From Carya illinoinensis (Eukaryota > Streptophyta > Magnoliopsida > Fagales > Juglandaceae), in contig NC_056753.1 of assembly GCF_018687715.1 (NCBI RefSeq), positions 9,163,501 to 9,227,500 on the forward strand: a stretch of 64,000 nucleotides of DNA. The letters are read 5' to 3'. The notes under the pieces were generated by a model. It made no database searches. It was not told the DNA's origin and saw only the letters and a list, made by a program, of their open reading frames with translations. The position numbers were made by a program, and so were the translations under genes. Below are positions 1 to 12,300 of this stretch, in pieces. Positions within the stretch are counted from its first letter, which is position 1. Each line of letters begins with the position of its first letter.

Positions 1-47
1 CTTTATGAAAAATAACTTTGAACAAAATTGGAGGTTGACGACATATA

Positions 48-51
48 ATAA

Positions 52-83
<32 letters not shown>

Positions 84-98
84 ATAATAATAATAATT
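48..98. repeat. AGT/AAT trinucleotide microsatellite at the virus edge
   Basis: An uninterrupted run of AGT units passes into AAT units. It directly abuts the last recognisable viral sequence (about 119). A comparable AAT/ATT run lies at the other viral edge (about 5230-5265), so both junctions of the integrated virus sit in trinucleotide microsatellites. Confidence 0.9.
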
Positions 99-118
99 CT
101 CTAAATTTAATAATAATT

Positions 119-440
119 TAAATTTTACTTGCTGTCCGAATGGATTAGTAGTGATTCCATCTTTATCAAAAATAAAATGATATAAAGTAGAGATAAAAAG
201 AATTCATAATATGACCTTGTGGGACATATTTTGGACTAAAACAGAAGGAATTTTAAAACAAACATTATTTTGGCAAACATGAGTATTGTTGAGCTCATAG
301 GTGATCTTCATATGAGATCCATTTGCCGTAGATAATTTTTCAGTAAATTTTTCATAATATTTATTAGGTATTAATCCTTCTTAGATATAATTTATATCCG
401 ATCCGGAATCAACCATAGCAACAACAATAAATTTAAATTC
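119..440 (-). pseudogene. Caulimovirid aspartic protease remnant
   Basis: On the minus strand a hydrophobic beta-strand-like stretch leads into a D-S-G-S motif near 390-410. This is the active-site signature of retropepsin-type aspartic proteases, which in caulimovirids release the capsid and polymerase from the polyprotein. A stop follows a few residues after the motif, at 381-383. Protease-like sequence continues in the same frame to about 119, where the virus ends at the trinucleotide repeat. The reverse transcriptase expected next is not present. Identification rests on the motif and on its place after the zinc knuckle. Confidence 0.7.
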
Positions 441-1152
441 ATGGCAAACAACAATACTAACATGTGAAAACCATTTAGAAGGAATAGAATACCGAATTAA
501 AGCAATCTGATTATCTGAAGGCTTTTCTTCAGACTTCTTAGAAATGAGAGGGTGCTCATCTAGAGAGGGAGTATCATGATCAAGACATTTATCAATTTTA
601 AAGCATAAAATTTCTTGTTTTAAACCAGTGTTTGAATCTTTAAGATCATTGATCTCAGTTTTGAGCTCAATAATTTCTTTTTTAATCAAATTAACTTCAT
701 TTTGTAAATCATTTGTAGAAACTTCTTTAGGTTTTTTCTTTTGAAACCTTTCTAAAGTATCTTGAAAATTGATCCTTTGTTTAGAAAATTCTGATTCTGG
801 ACGAGTCAAAGTCTTCTTGAGCTTGAGAAGATATTCTTGTTTAAGCTCTGGATCTTGTATTTGAGAAATCAGATTTAATAAAATATTTTCTTGTCCTTCA
901 GCTTGGGTTGTTAAAACATTAATTTTTTTTACCCATCGGCTTACAACAAGAATCATTGCAATTACAACCAAATTTAATATTGGGAGAATCAGAGGATCCA
1001 GTGTCTGATTGATATTCTGAATCACTAGAACTGAACTTCTGAATCACTAGAACTGAACTCATTCATGTCAAAGGAAGAAACTTTAGTTTTTAGGAGTTCA
1101 AACAATTCTTCTTGATCTATGACACTGATATTCAACTCATTAAGCTTATTTT
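381..1152 (-). pseudogene. Linker and coiled-coil region between capsid and protease
   Basis: A 214-codon open stretch (1025-384) has a hydrophobic start and then a long Lys/Glu/Leu-rich helix with heptad-like spacing, typical of a coiled coil. It runs in frame into the protease motif. Just upstream (1026-1075) an acidic Ser/Asp patch occurs twice in tandem because a roughly 20 bp stretch around 1019-1060 is duplicated. Acidic serine-rich patches between the capsid zinc finger and the protease are common in caulimovirid polyproteins. The role of the coiled coil here is not known to me. Confidence 0.55.
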
Positions 1153-2437
1153 TTAGTTTATTAGGCTTTTAGGTGCATTTATTAGCAAAATGTCAATTCT
1201 TTCCACAATTAAAATATTTTCCTTTTGAAGGATTTTGGAAATTCTTTTTCCTATAAAAAGATTTCTTATTAAAAGGTTTTCTACAAAATTCATCATGAGG
1301 TTTTCTCCTTTCGCCACCGTGAGGTTTAGAAAACTTTGTAAATTGTTTATCCTTTCGTCTGAAGGGAACAATAGGAGGAAGGCCAAATTATTCACAAAAT
1401 GTTTTCATTTCATATTTGGCTTTTTTACTATTTTTCAATTGTTGATAAAGCATTCTTTGATCATTGCACATACTAATACCAAGTTTCTTAATTATACTGA
1501 AAATATCACCATAAGTGTAATTATTGTAATTAAAGAATCCTGAGATATTAGTAAGTTCATCCTTGACTTTGAGAGCAAATAAATGAGATAAACCATTAAT
1601 AAACTTTTATTTCTAGTATGGCTTCTAACTGTCATCACGAAGCATCACTCTGGACATAAAAATATCTTGATACCATTGATAGTCAGAAATCTAACGGCAT
1701 CGTAAATTATTCAAATAATCAGAACACGATTTGTAATATTTGAAGGAGTACCAATGAAATGTTTAATAATAGTATAAATCAAAGTATTAACACCATCAGA
1801 TAGAGCAAATTTAGAATCTGGATTATAAAGAGGCAATTCATTGTCGTCTTTTTTAACAGCATGTTGGATCTTTTCTCTAATCTCCGCAGTGTTTATCCCA
1901 CCAATTACGGATCATTCCAGTAACTCTAGTGGTTAAAATAATAACAATATCAAGTTCTCTGATATTATTGTTCATATAAGCATTTGCAACAAGAGATATC
2001 TTACTCATGGTATTGAGAATTTCTTGTTTAGACATTCCATCAATATTCCATTCATAAGTTTTATCAGCAGAATAAGAAGATTGAGATTGGAAAATCTTTT
2101 CTTCAAATTGTAAATCAGAAGGAGTTGGTTTGGAATACTAGTTCTTCATAAAACTCATCGGATTGGGTTTAGAAGAGAGACCGGCAGTTTCCAATTTTAA
2201 ATCAAGATCTTGAAAATTATTTTCAAGTAAATCAATATTTCTTATAGTTGAAGAATCATTTTCAGAGGAGTATTCATCTGTAGTTTGAACAAAATCATCT
2301 TCCTTTTTGCTAGTTAAAGCACTAGTGGAAGGTTTTTCTTTTTTAATATTTTTAAGCATTTGATCAATTTTATCAAGAGTCTTGACATGTTTTGTTTGGA
2401 AAGCAAGTTTTGGCCTTGTCTCTAGTAAAATAATCAA
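1153..2437 (-). pseudogene. Caulimovirid capsid protein remnant with zinc knuckle
   Basis: Conceptual minus-strand reading gives the conserved caulimovirid coat core (about 2080-1400), a basic Lys/Arg-rich tail (about 1380-1240) and a CCHC-type zinc knuckle at about 1215-1175. The capsid packages viral DNA, and the knuckle binds RNA. Breaks are evident: the first knuckle cysteine position is a tyrosine and a stop lies within the knuckle. Further stops and shifts fall across 2140-1240, so no long frame survives. An acidic and serine-rich N-terminal section (2437-2138) matches the acidic N-terminal region usual in this family. Assignment rests on the order of domains and the recognisable core, not on an alignment. 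Confidence 0.7.
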
Positions 2438-3190
2438 AGGTTTTTCAATAGTCTATGAAACAGATTTTGAAGATAGGGTAGAAATTGGATTTTCTATCTT
2501 TTCTTCAATTCGATCCAATTGTTGTCCAATGGTTTGGAGATAAGTATTTGAAAAATTATTCTGTTGAATAATCTTTTTTGTTTCTAATAAAACTGTGGTA
2601 ATCTCCTTATCGTTGGGCTTTGTGTTGGATGCTTTAAAAATGGGAAGCAATTAAATCAACACCTAAATGAGAAATAACAATTGCCTCTGAATGAGGATGG
2701 CTAGACTTGACAGTAACCTTTCCTTCTTCCTTGACAAAATTAGTTTTTAAAACATTCAAACTATTTTTTGAAATATAGTAATTTTCAAAAAAATCAAAGA
2801 AAAGAATATGTTTTTGAAGTTCATACATCTTTTCTTTCCATTTGTATTTAACACGAGATTTTTCAGAATTAATAAAAGTCGCATGATAAGTTTTTCTCTA
2901 ATTATGATTTTCTTTAGAATTATATTCTTTGAATAAAGAAGTTAAATCAATTTCAAAACAATCTTTGTTAAAAACACAAAGTTTAGTTGGTAAAGCAGGA
3001 GCAATGGATGCAACCATATCTAAAGCTGCAGGAGACAAAGTCAAAGTTTCTTCATCATCCTTATTGGCTTCTTCCTTTATGGATTTGCCTTTGGATGTTT
3101 CAACATCCTTGGCTGAGTAATAATAAGAAGTAATAAGAAGAAGTAATCTGAGAGGATGTGGAAAGTCATTTCAGTTTTAAATCAAGATTG
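2438..3190 (-). pseudogene. Caulimovirid polyprotein region between movement and capsid domains
   Basis: Short minus-strand open stretches (2650-2453, 2828-2634) lie between the movement protein and the capsid N-terminus. They are Lys/Gln/Asn-rich with helical character and contain stops. I do not recognise a named domain. They sit where the variable MP-capsid linker lies in petuvirus-like polyproteins. A plus-strand open frame at 2929-3120 is an antisense shadow. Confidence 0.45.
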
Positions 3191-4175
3191 TTTAAAACAG
3201 GTTGGATCGCTTTTGCAGAATCTTCCAAAAAGATTTTGAGATTTTGATCTCTTTTTTCTGGATTTTCTAAAGCAAAAACAAAAGAAGATCTAGATCCAGC
3301 AAAAGAGTTTCTTCTGAAACTTGGTGCTGGAGTTGGATCAAAACTAATTTTAACAGTACCATCTAAATATTGTTTAATATAATCGAAATCAAGTTCATCA
3401 GTTAAAACAAGAGCAGGAGGAACTTCATGTTCTAAAATCCATTCTCTGGGAAGGGTAATATCTTTCCAGAAATCATTTTCAGAACCTGAATGTTCACATC
3501 AGGAGTTGAACTCTGAATCAACAAATTTTTATCTCCTGTGGATTTTAAAACAGCTTTTGGATTTAAAATCATTTTTAAAACCTTGAAATAAATATGGTAA
3601 ACAACAACAAGAGGTTTGCTTCCTTTGATCATATCATAACGAGAGGTAGCAATATTTAAAGTTAAAGCTTTTAAAATATTGGGATCACTTAAAGCAAGAG
3701 GTAAATCAGGAAAACAATCAAAGTAAACAGGACTATTGAACAAAGAAGATTGAATCATTCCAAGAATGCTAGTTTCAAACTGGTTGTGCCTAGCATCTAT
3801 TAAACAAAGTAAAATAGAGGCGTTGATGCCTTTCCTTGTGACAGCAACTTGAACAGATCCGATATGTAAAAACTTGTATCCTTTTGACAAGAAATCCTGT
3901 ATGGATTTTTTGTTAAAAAGATATCATTTTTCTTGAGAATTTGAAATAGCATAAGTTTGTTCAACAGTTTTAACTTTGAATTCAGAACTAAATTTAGACT
4001 GAAACTAATTTGTTTGGTAAATAGTGTTTGGTTGAATCGACGGAATAGTCGATCAATTCAAATCAACAGAAGAATTAGTTTCTTCAATAGAAAAATCTTC
4101 CTCATTAATGATATCAGGGGGTTCAATCCTGGAACTGGAACTAATAGTTGAATTAGATCTAAACATTCTACTCAT
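3190..4175 (-). pseudogene. Caulimovirid movement protein (30K superfamily) remnant
   Basis: The first viral ATG after the primer site is at 4175-4173. The best preserved block, 3890-3432 (152 codons), carries the hydrophobic and basic pattern of caulimovirid 30K movement proteins: a motif beginning YKFLHIGSVQVAV, then an ARHNQF segment and a DCFPDL segment. Members of this superfamily form tubules through plasmodesmata and carry virus between cells. The N-terminal 90 or so codons (4175-3895) and the C-terminal part below 3432 contain stops and shifts, so this is a pseudogene. Its place directly downstream of the primer site matches the genome start in the family. Confidence 0.8.
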
Positions 4176-4420
4176 TTTGTTATTAATCAAAACAGTGCCT
4201 CACACCTTAGAAGTCCTAGGTACTCTCATACCTTATCTCACCCTGGCGTCCAATTACCCTATGCTCTCTTAGCAACGGGTCTTACAGGACAGTAGGTCTC
4301 TTGACAAGTCTGGGGATAACTGGACAGAGAAGGAACTTGGTCTTTGGTTTGAAGAACAACAAAATAAGTGAAATGAAGAGAAGTAATTGTGAACTATTAA
4401 TCACCAAGAGCCAACAAGAT

Positions 4421-4433
4421 GGCTCTGATACCA
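4421..4433 (-). promoter_or_regulatory. Primer-binding site for initiator tRNA-Met (viral)
   Basis: The minus strand reads TGGTATCAGAGCC, complementary to the 3' end of plant initiator tRNA-Met. This is the minus-strand DNA primer site of caulimovirids. It lies about 245 bp ahead of the movement-protein ATG and about 365 bp after the TATA box, as expected for a viral leader. Confidence 0.85.
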
Positions 4434-4794
4434 AAAAGGAAAGTAAGAGCAGAAGAAGAAGAGAGTAGAAGAAACTAGAATTTAAACATGAACAAAATAT
4501 GTGGCAGCAGAGCCGAACAATGCATGGATGCAGCACAAAATTATAAACATGATTGCATAAATAAATAGGCAGTAGAACCTGCCTGTATGAATGTATGCAG
4601 AAAGTAATAATGAATATAAACAAACTTGTATTGAAAATAATATAAACAAGTTGAAAGAGGATTTCAACAAGTGGAGAGATTAGGAATGAAGAAGAAGAGA
4701 AAGAAGGTGAGAGAGAAGGGAGGCTCTGTGAATGATACCTAGAGTCGTGAAACAAGTGCTCTAATGAGTTCTGCCAAAGTCTGAAGCCAGGCAT

Positions 4795-4808
4795 TCCTTT
4801 TATAAAGT
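4795..4808 (-). promoter_or_regulatory. Viral TATA box
   Basis: The minus strand reads ACTTTATAAAAGGAATGC, a good TATA box in the intergenic region between the upstream frame's stop (4956) and the primer site (4433). Transcription would start about 25-35 bp downstream and yield the pregenomic RNA with a long leader. The region upstream of the TATA (4810-4950) is AT-rich; I did not identify further elements with certainty. Confidence 0.65.
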
Positions 4809-4955
4809 AAGGAAGCACTGTATACAATCATTAAAGTAGTGATACAGTGAAAGTAAACAGTATTGTTCCATGATTGAATAGTGTAATCAATCCCATGGAA
4901 TCATTGTGACTGTCATTTAATGTCTTGAGCTATCAGCTTGTGAAGCATTATTGGA

Positions 4956-5230
4956 TCAGTCATCAGATAGTCTGGGAGTGTCTTCTGAATTATGTCTAAA
5001 ACAGTTTCTATAGGAGGCTACTGAAGATGTTTCTGAGTCTGAATCAGAATTATCTTCTTTCACCAATTGTTGAAGTAAGTAAATCAAATCCTTCTTTGTA
5101 AGTCCTTTGAGAACATTCTTCTTATTGGACTTAGAAGATTGAACAGATTTTTCATAAGAGGAAGCGGTTGCTTTCTCTTTTAAATTTAATAGATTTTTCT
5201 CTAAATTTGTTAAATTTAGAATTTCTCTAA
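4956..5230 (-). pseudogene. C-terminal tail of an upstream viral reading frame
   Basis: The minus-strand frame ends at 4956 in an acidic Asp/Ser run, after a Lys-rich helical stretch with the motif TKKDLIYLLQQL. It stops just before the viral intergenic promoter, which is where the last caulimovirid frame ends on the circular genome. The open frame extends to 5459, but beyond about 5230 it enters an AAT/ATT repeat and non-viral sequence. The true viral part is therefore about 90 codons. No enzyme motif is present in the surviving piece. Confidence 0.5.
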
Positions 5231-5261
<31 letters not shown>

Positions 5262-5265
5262 ATAA
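5225..5265. repeat. AAT/ATT palindromic microsatellite at virus-host junction
   Basis: Repeated AAT units switch to ATT units, giving a near-perfect palindrome between viral and host sequence. It may be a filled-in integration junction in a TA-rich target. Confidence 0.8.
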
Positions 5266-6075
5266 TTTGCAAATACAACAGGGAAAAACATGGTGGATAA
5301 TGAAGAGAGGTGATGTTGGCCGTGCATGGCTATTAAAAACATGGAAGACCTATCTAGGAGAAGATGAGAAAGAATTAGACAAGCAAAAAATCGCACAAGG
5401 TAAATAAAAACAGCTAGATCAACACAATGTTCACTTGACCTTAACTCGACGTTGGACATGCAGTCGATAGAGACTTGTCATATAGACTTCAAGGTAGAGA
5501 AAAACTCATTACATCAATTTAAGGCGCGGTTAAGCAAACAATTGTAATTGCAGTTCACGATCGCTTGATGCATGTGTGGTAGACATTTAGCTCGACCAAG
5601 CAAATTTGTCTGATTCCGATCTATCTTTCAAGTCCTCCTAATTCTATCCTGCAACCTGTGTGACCCCTTAGACGCTCACCATTTGTTTGGCAAATTTGAT
5701 TTCTACATGCAACATATGGTGTGTCTGTAGTGCAAGATATGATGATCTCTAAGTTGCATCACTTGGCATCAGAACTATAGATTCAAATTACTACAAGGGC
5801 ACATAAAGGAAGGTGTGGAGAACAAAATGCTCGCTCTTTTTCAACAGATTGATCAAACCATCGCACGTGAAGTAGCCATCAATGTGTTTGGAAAGGGGGA
5901 GAAAAGCTTAAGGGACTCTATACTAGACAACAAACAAGTTGAGAAACTTGGGATTCTTTACCATACGTCCTATATATGATTAATACTTGGGGAGGATGTA
6001 TTTGTGGAGAAAAATCCGTCCATGTATTGGAGCCTCACACAAATATATATACAACGCATACGTGAAAGATAACCC
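5266..6075. other. Unassigned flank between virus and CACTA element
   Basis: No gene is recognised. A plus-strand stretch at about 5827-5980 reads as a short open segment in ordinary codon usage (it includes LRDSILDNKQVEKLG) and could be a fragment of an unknown gene or element. It has no start context, splice evidence or family match that I know. Confidence 0.4.
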
Positions 6076-6078
6076 AAA

Positions 6079-6107
6079 CACTACAAGGAATTTGGCTTTT
6101 TGCAGCG
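6079..6107 (+). repeat. CACTA left terminal inverted repeat
   Basis: A 29 bp end starting with CACTA and ending GCAGCG. It matches the right end with a single C/T difference at its sixth base. Confidence 0.93.
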
Positions 6108-6340
6108 TTTTTTATTTTGTTGCGAAAAAAATCACTGCAATTGATGACTTTTTGCAACGTTTTATAACTCCTTGCTTGATTTTGTTGTAATAGCCCACTT
6201 TAAAATTGGCGGTCACTTAATCTTATATTTACAACGTTTTTTTTCCTTTATTATAGCGAAACTAGGCGTTGCAATAGGAAGGATTTTATTACAGCAGCTA
6301 CTATCGTTGCTAATGCATCTCGGCGCCAACTTACAGCAAC
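6096..6340. repeat. CACTA left subterminal repeat array
   Basis: About 240 bp carry scattered variants of TTGCAACGTTTT, TTGCAGCG and their reverse complements at intervals of about 20-40 bp. The same degenerate motif fills the right end, so this is the left transposase-binding region. Its boundary is where a GC-richer, exon-like stretch begins. Confidence 0.8.
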
Positions 6341-6344
6341 ACTT

Positions 6345-9300
6345 TTAGATTTTCCCCCCGAAATCACACAACCCCACTCTGTTACCGAGCTCCTTCTCCA
6401 TTTCGACGATCAAATAGATTGTACCTACCTTCAATGCCCAGGAAACGAACCTAATACACACGGCGTAGCATCTACCTTCATTGTCGACTACGGCCCGAGC
6501 CCTAGATTCTCCTCCACTCCATTTGCCTTCCGTGGAAGGCACGGTCAACTCCAACGTCACCACAGGTATCTCTGCAACGATTGAATCTCTCTCTCCCCCT
6601 TCATCCGCTCTCGTACCTTTAACAAAAATTTGAGCTTTTTGTTTGTAGACTATTTGCAGTTGTTTGAATCTAAAAGCATCTCGTTTCTTGCACCATTTTT
6701 GTTTTTGTTATCTGCATTTTGGCTATGGTTTGACGAGGGTATTGTTGCTGAAAAGAGCTTGGGTGATAATTTGTACCTGTGTGTCCTCTGATTAGCATAA
6801 TTTTCAAAATGTTGAAATCCCTAATTAGATGACTAGTTATCCAATGTGAAGATAGGTTTTGAATAGCCTAGAAAAAGTGGTTCTGCTGATTGTATATTCT
6901 GTTAAACTTAGATGCTTAAAAGTTTGCTTCTTCCAATGTGAATGTGCCTAGGCATGAAAATCTAAACCAACCCTTACGTGGGATATATGATTACATTTTA
7001 GAATGCTTGGACATCTATTTTATGTTACATATTCAACGTAGGTTCATAGTGGGTATGACTCTGTTAGGGGAGAAATCAATTGTGTGATAGGGGAGCTCGA
7101 GACAAACTGCATACAGACACTGCATTTAATTTCTTATACCCTAAATTGAATGATACAGAGTTTTCTATCCTTTTCTTGCAAGGGTTACTTGTAGTAGTTT
7201 GAATTGAAAGTGGGGTCTAGGTTAATTTATTATATTCATTTGAGCTGTGGTTGTCCATTGGCCCAAGTCAACATGTATGATAAAATGTGATAATCCATCA
7301 CTATCCTGCCTGATGGCTGGTGGGTGCAACCCAGTGATTTTCACGACCCTAATTTAGGTGACTTAACCTACTAAATTTTCTCCTTTATAGTCTTCATTCT
7401 ATATACATATACCACAGCCCTCACCTCTCTGCCTTTCATATAAATTTTTAACTGCATTCTGGTGCTAGTACAAAAGGTTTGCAAAACTAGTTGTAAAAGC
7501 TTGTGTCCAATAGAGAGAAAGCATACTGATGCTCCCTGTGATGATTCTGCCGTGGGGACCATTGAACATGGCAGTAGCATCTTAGTCATTTTGGTGCAGA
7601 AATTGAAATGATCAGTCTATATAAATCTAAACCAAAATATATTAATTAGGCTGTAATTAATGACTGGTCTAGTATGTTAGTAACTGTAGTTATTTGCAAT
7701 TTCCACGGACATTTTCTTTTTCATTAGATTGTTACCCTTTTATAATGGTTCAGCAAATTAATTACCAAGATTTCTCTCTCGCATATAGATCTGTCAAACA
7801 TCTTTTCTTTGTCATATACTAAATTTTTGTGATTTATCAGGGTGTTTCATGTACATTCTGTCTTTTCTTCTTTTATTTTATGCAATACCACTGTCAAAGA
7901 TGGATGCTACTGTGACTAACTCATGGAGACTGATATGGCTATATGTGAACCTGATTGGCCTTACTGTCAATCCTGGCTTTTCTTGAGATTAAAGCCACTC
8001 ATCTCTCTCCGTCTCTATTGTTATAATTTTAAGATATTAGTTGGCTTTAATCTTAAGATGCAGGGGCATACATTCTAACTTAAATATAGGTTGCAATTTT
8101 TGGTCCCTCTTGCTTTGCTGTCTCATTATTACAATAATTATACCTTGTTAGTGTACTAAGTCAAGATTTCAATTATATTACATGAAATTAGAATATATAT
8201 ATATATATATTGAAGGGAGCATGTCCTGAGGAATTTCAATTACAACTAAAGTTTCTTTCACAAAAACTGAATTTATGGCATATAATGTCTAAATGCAAAC
8301 CAGATTTGAGTCCTTTCTCACTATCTATATACTGATAAATTCTAGAATTCCCCCCTATCATGAAGCAGCAATTGCAAGGTTATAAAACTAAATTCAGTTT
8401 CCACTTTTTCTCATCTCCCATATGTTTTTGTGTCAAGTAACGCTAGCAGGCCGTATTTTGGATACCAGAATCACCACCAATGATTTATATCTCTACTTAA
8501 CATTGCATCCATCCAATACCATGAATTAGAAGTTTGTCAGTTCAGATCTCTCTGCACTAGGGCCTTATGCGCAGCCACCATCAGACAAAGAGCCAGCACA
8601 TTTACAATTGTAGTATTATTTTCCCTGGACCATCCTGTCTAAATTCACTATTTAGAATTTTAGAGCCTTGTGTCCTCAATTCCCCCCATCATCTTTGGTG
8701 CTTTAAATGTTTCTTTATGTGAAACAGAAATCGAGTGTTTTAGATCATTAGATAATGGTAGCCTATCTTTCTCATGTGAATGCTCTTGGCTAGGCATGCA
8801 TGAAAGTGTTAAAGGTGGTCCCTCAAGTGGGCATGTATGCACTCAATAACTGACTTGCATAACAAAACTTCACATTTTGTTATGCAACATATTCAACGTA
8901 TGGTTGAGTACTTTTGTCATGGCTCTTGTGAGAATATATTAACGGAAAATGACTTAAACTTTGTCTAAACTAATACCTTCTTTTTTTTACTGTTAGTTGC
9001 ATAAGTTCTTTCCCCACAACAGATAATGTCTTTGCCCCTTCTTCAGACGAGTCAGGAATATCAATAGCAACCCCTTTTTTACAACTAAATCCAATAACTG
9101 ATTAAGATAAGTTGTACTCCACCAAATCCTTGGTCTTGATTTATGTCAAAGTAACATAAATCCTTTACTTAACGGCAACAACCAAATCTGGAAATTAATT
9201 ATTTGCAAGTCAATAACTAGAGTTTATATTTGTAAGGATGTTCTTATCTAGCAGATTAGTGTATATCCATGTATCATATCCAATCTCGTGTATGCCTATA

Positions 9301-12300
9301 AATTTATCCAATAGGACACAGTCTGTGTATCTGCCTGAAACTATTTTGTCTGAATTTTATATCTTTATTTAATTAATTAATAAGAGAACTATATATAGGC
9401 ATATATATATGTATATATATGTAACCTTCATCAGATAGTACTTGAAATTAGAACTAAGAATATTGACATAGATCAGATTGACACTCGGGCTTGGTGAAGT
9501 ACTTTAAATAATATCTGTAAAAATTTTCTGCTATATAGCTAGGGTTGGACGTTTACGTATAGCTTAGTATGTATACTCGTGGATGTGTTAGCTGGTTTGA
9601 TTTTCTTGGAGTTGGCGTACCATCATTTGCATGCAGTCTCTCCTTTCAATTATTTAAATAAAGAGGTTTGACGAAAAAGAGCCATGTTTGCTAGCTAGCT
9701 AAGTTGTGTATGGTCTTAAAGCCCTATCTTAAATTTTGATTTGTTGTTTGTATATTTACCTTTTGTCTATGTGGTGCTCTGGATTTTGTCATTTATAATT
9801 ATTTATTTCTTGTGTTTATTTTTCCTAAAACACTTCCTTTTCCTTGTATAATTCACTGCCCCTTTCTTCTAACTTATATTCTGTAAGTATTTAATGATCA
9901 GGGATAATACATATTTTGGGATCCAATTAGATTTAGGAATACCCATTGGTTATGTCCAAATCAGCTTAAAGTAATTTGAGCTGTTTTCCCAAGTATCTTA
10001 TGGACCTTGAGCTATTCAAAAGGCCATATTCCTTTCCCTATCCTTTAGATCAGCTGCGTATGAATCATGTATCTATCTCTCTTCAATTCTACGTCTTAGA
10101 GTTGAGTCAAACCTCTAAGTACTTTTACTTATCTGTGATACTGCAAAGAAATTCTTTGCAAATTGCTTTCTAAAACTCTAGCAGTTTGATTTTATTTTAT
10201 TTTTGTATTTGATAACCTTAGTTTGGTGATAACTAATTCTTCTTTGTATATGCAGGATTTGGTGATCTCTCTTGAGTTGTGGACCGAACTTTAGATAATT
10301 AGAGTGTGAAGGTTAGAGGTACAAAATGGGATCTGCAACAATTAACTAGCTTGGAATTAGTGTTTGCAAATCCTGCACCAATAAAGTGAGTAAATGAGAA
10401 AGATAGGTCTCATCTAGATAGTGCATCTCCCATACTCTAGGCCTTAGTGTTCCACTAAAATAGCTCTGGTTTAATCTGAGTTTGCTACATACTATAATGT
10501 GCTTAAGGGACTAATCCTTTTGGACTTGTAATATTATGCAATATTTGGCCCCAGTTATTATAAATTCAAGTGTTTATAAATAACCTTAGTAAACTCCCTG
10601 TAGAACATTGATAGGTCCAAATTTGAATGTTGTGATTATTAGATCACTCCCTATATATAAATCATTGTGAATTCAAGTCACAGTTTTTTGGGTTCGATAG
10701 CAGAATGTTGCAGCACCCCTCAACAAGAAGTATCATCAAGATTATACTCAGTGCAGTAGATGGAACTAATTCTTGAAGTTAAGTAAGCATTTCATTCCTT
10801 GTCATACATCATAGCATACACTAGTTGGATTAGTGGCTATCAATTAGCATAGTTGAAAGTGGTGAAGGTTAAGGTACAATAATATGCATTTTACATTTGT
10901 CTTTATATGCAACATTGCAACATTAATTCTTCTTGTATATCACACAGCCTTCATTAAGGCTACCATCGTTCTCACTTTATTAATGATTTGAGATTTAGGC
11001 ATAATTCTCAAATTCTGTTAGAAACACTGTGTTCAAATCCATAACTTGTTGTCAGGAAAATGCTGCATTCTGTAATTACTTTTCAATATATCTATAGTAG
11101 AGAGGTTGTGGCTTATCTTTTCATGTATTTTGGTTTTGCAGTAGGAAAGATAATGCTTGGTTGGCAGCACATGGACAGGATCTTGCATCCATATCAGTTG
11201 GAGTGACCGGGGTCTCATATCTCTTGAGGTATGGTAAACGCACAAGAATTGATCAAGAAAATTATTACTGTTTACATGTCAACTTGGTTCACATGGCTTT
11301 GTTATTGATTTCACTAAAATCTCAATAAATTACACTAGATACGTCATATGTATAATTACACATTATCTATAACTTATGTGGTTGTGTTTTTGATGATGTT
11401 TATAATTTAATTTTGTTAGAAACTATAGGGGCCATTCATGTCCTAAGATTGGGGGATCAGTGAAATGGATGGGCAAGCTACATAAGGTGATGAAATCACA
11501 TTGTTCTCCTCCATCATCTTTATAATTGATTTTGGGTCAATTAACTAATTACACTCTCTGTGCATGAAGTAGGCAAAGATGGTCTATAGATAACTCCATC
11601 TTCAATGTGTATTTCCTCACAATCTCTCTTACCATATAACCCCCATATGGAAATGGAATACCATAAGGAGATTGACTCAAGTGACTTCATTATGATAGAT
11701 TGTATTAAGATAAAGCATATTGTGTACTGAGATTGTGACCATAGCCAATAGTTGCAAAGAAATTAAAACCACTTTTTGTTATAATTATTTTCAGCTAAAT
11801 TATATTTAGCAATAAGATTCATATTTGAGTTCTGATGTATAGGCATGGATACATCATTTTTTATTAGAAGTTTGAAAATCTTATCCAAATTTCTGCTCGT
11901 GTAAGTGGTTTCAATCGTTATTTACCTATTCTTACCTTGGTGAATTTTTCATGCAAAGACTTGCTGGGAAAACACTCCAGCTGTCAGCTTCTCAGAGAAT
12001 TATGAGTCCACATATATATATATATGGATGTCATAATTCAGTTCAGCTGGAGATTTACTGCTACAGGTTTTTTAGATAATCACAGTGCTTTTTATATTAG
12101 ATTGAACATCAAATATAAATGCAGTTTGGGAAATCAACTTTTATATACCCTCCTTTAGTTAAATTGGGTGGGGGCTTCTCCAACTCTTTAGTGTAATGAA
12201 AGATTTTAATTGTCAGCATGACTCAGTCACATAGAAGATGCCTTTAAACTAGTTATAGCTTCTATAAGGAAGGCTTGATATCAGCAGGTTATATCAAGTG

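Larger units (their letters stand above)
119..5265 (-). mobile_element. Endogenous caulimovirid (petuvirus-like) fragment
   Basis: This is a decayed integrated plant pararetrovirus read on the minus strand. In viral order it holds the tail of an upstream reading frame (about 5230-4956), an intergenic region with a TATA box, a transcribed leader, a tRNA-Met primer-binding site, a movement protein, a capsid region ending in a zinc knuckle, and the start of a retropepsin-like protease. The order MP, capsid, protease in one line of frames, with the primer site just ahead of MP, fits Caulimoviridae and resembles Petuvirus most. Reverse transcriptase and RNase H are absent; the copy stops within or just after the protease at the low-coordinate edge. 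Several stops and frameshifts break every region, so it cannot encode a working virus. The exact genus is inferred, not shown. Confidence 0.85.

Noticed and set aside
4421..4433. 3' end of a tRNA-Met gene
   Set aside because: Only the terminal 13 bases match; no cloverleaf is present, and its place before the movement protein marks a retroelement primer site.
4282..4827. 181-codon minus-strand frame in the viral leader
   Set aside because: Covers the transcribed leader and primer site. Leaders of this kind hold short chance frames, and this one shows only low-complexity Ser/Leu/Phe sequence.
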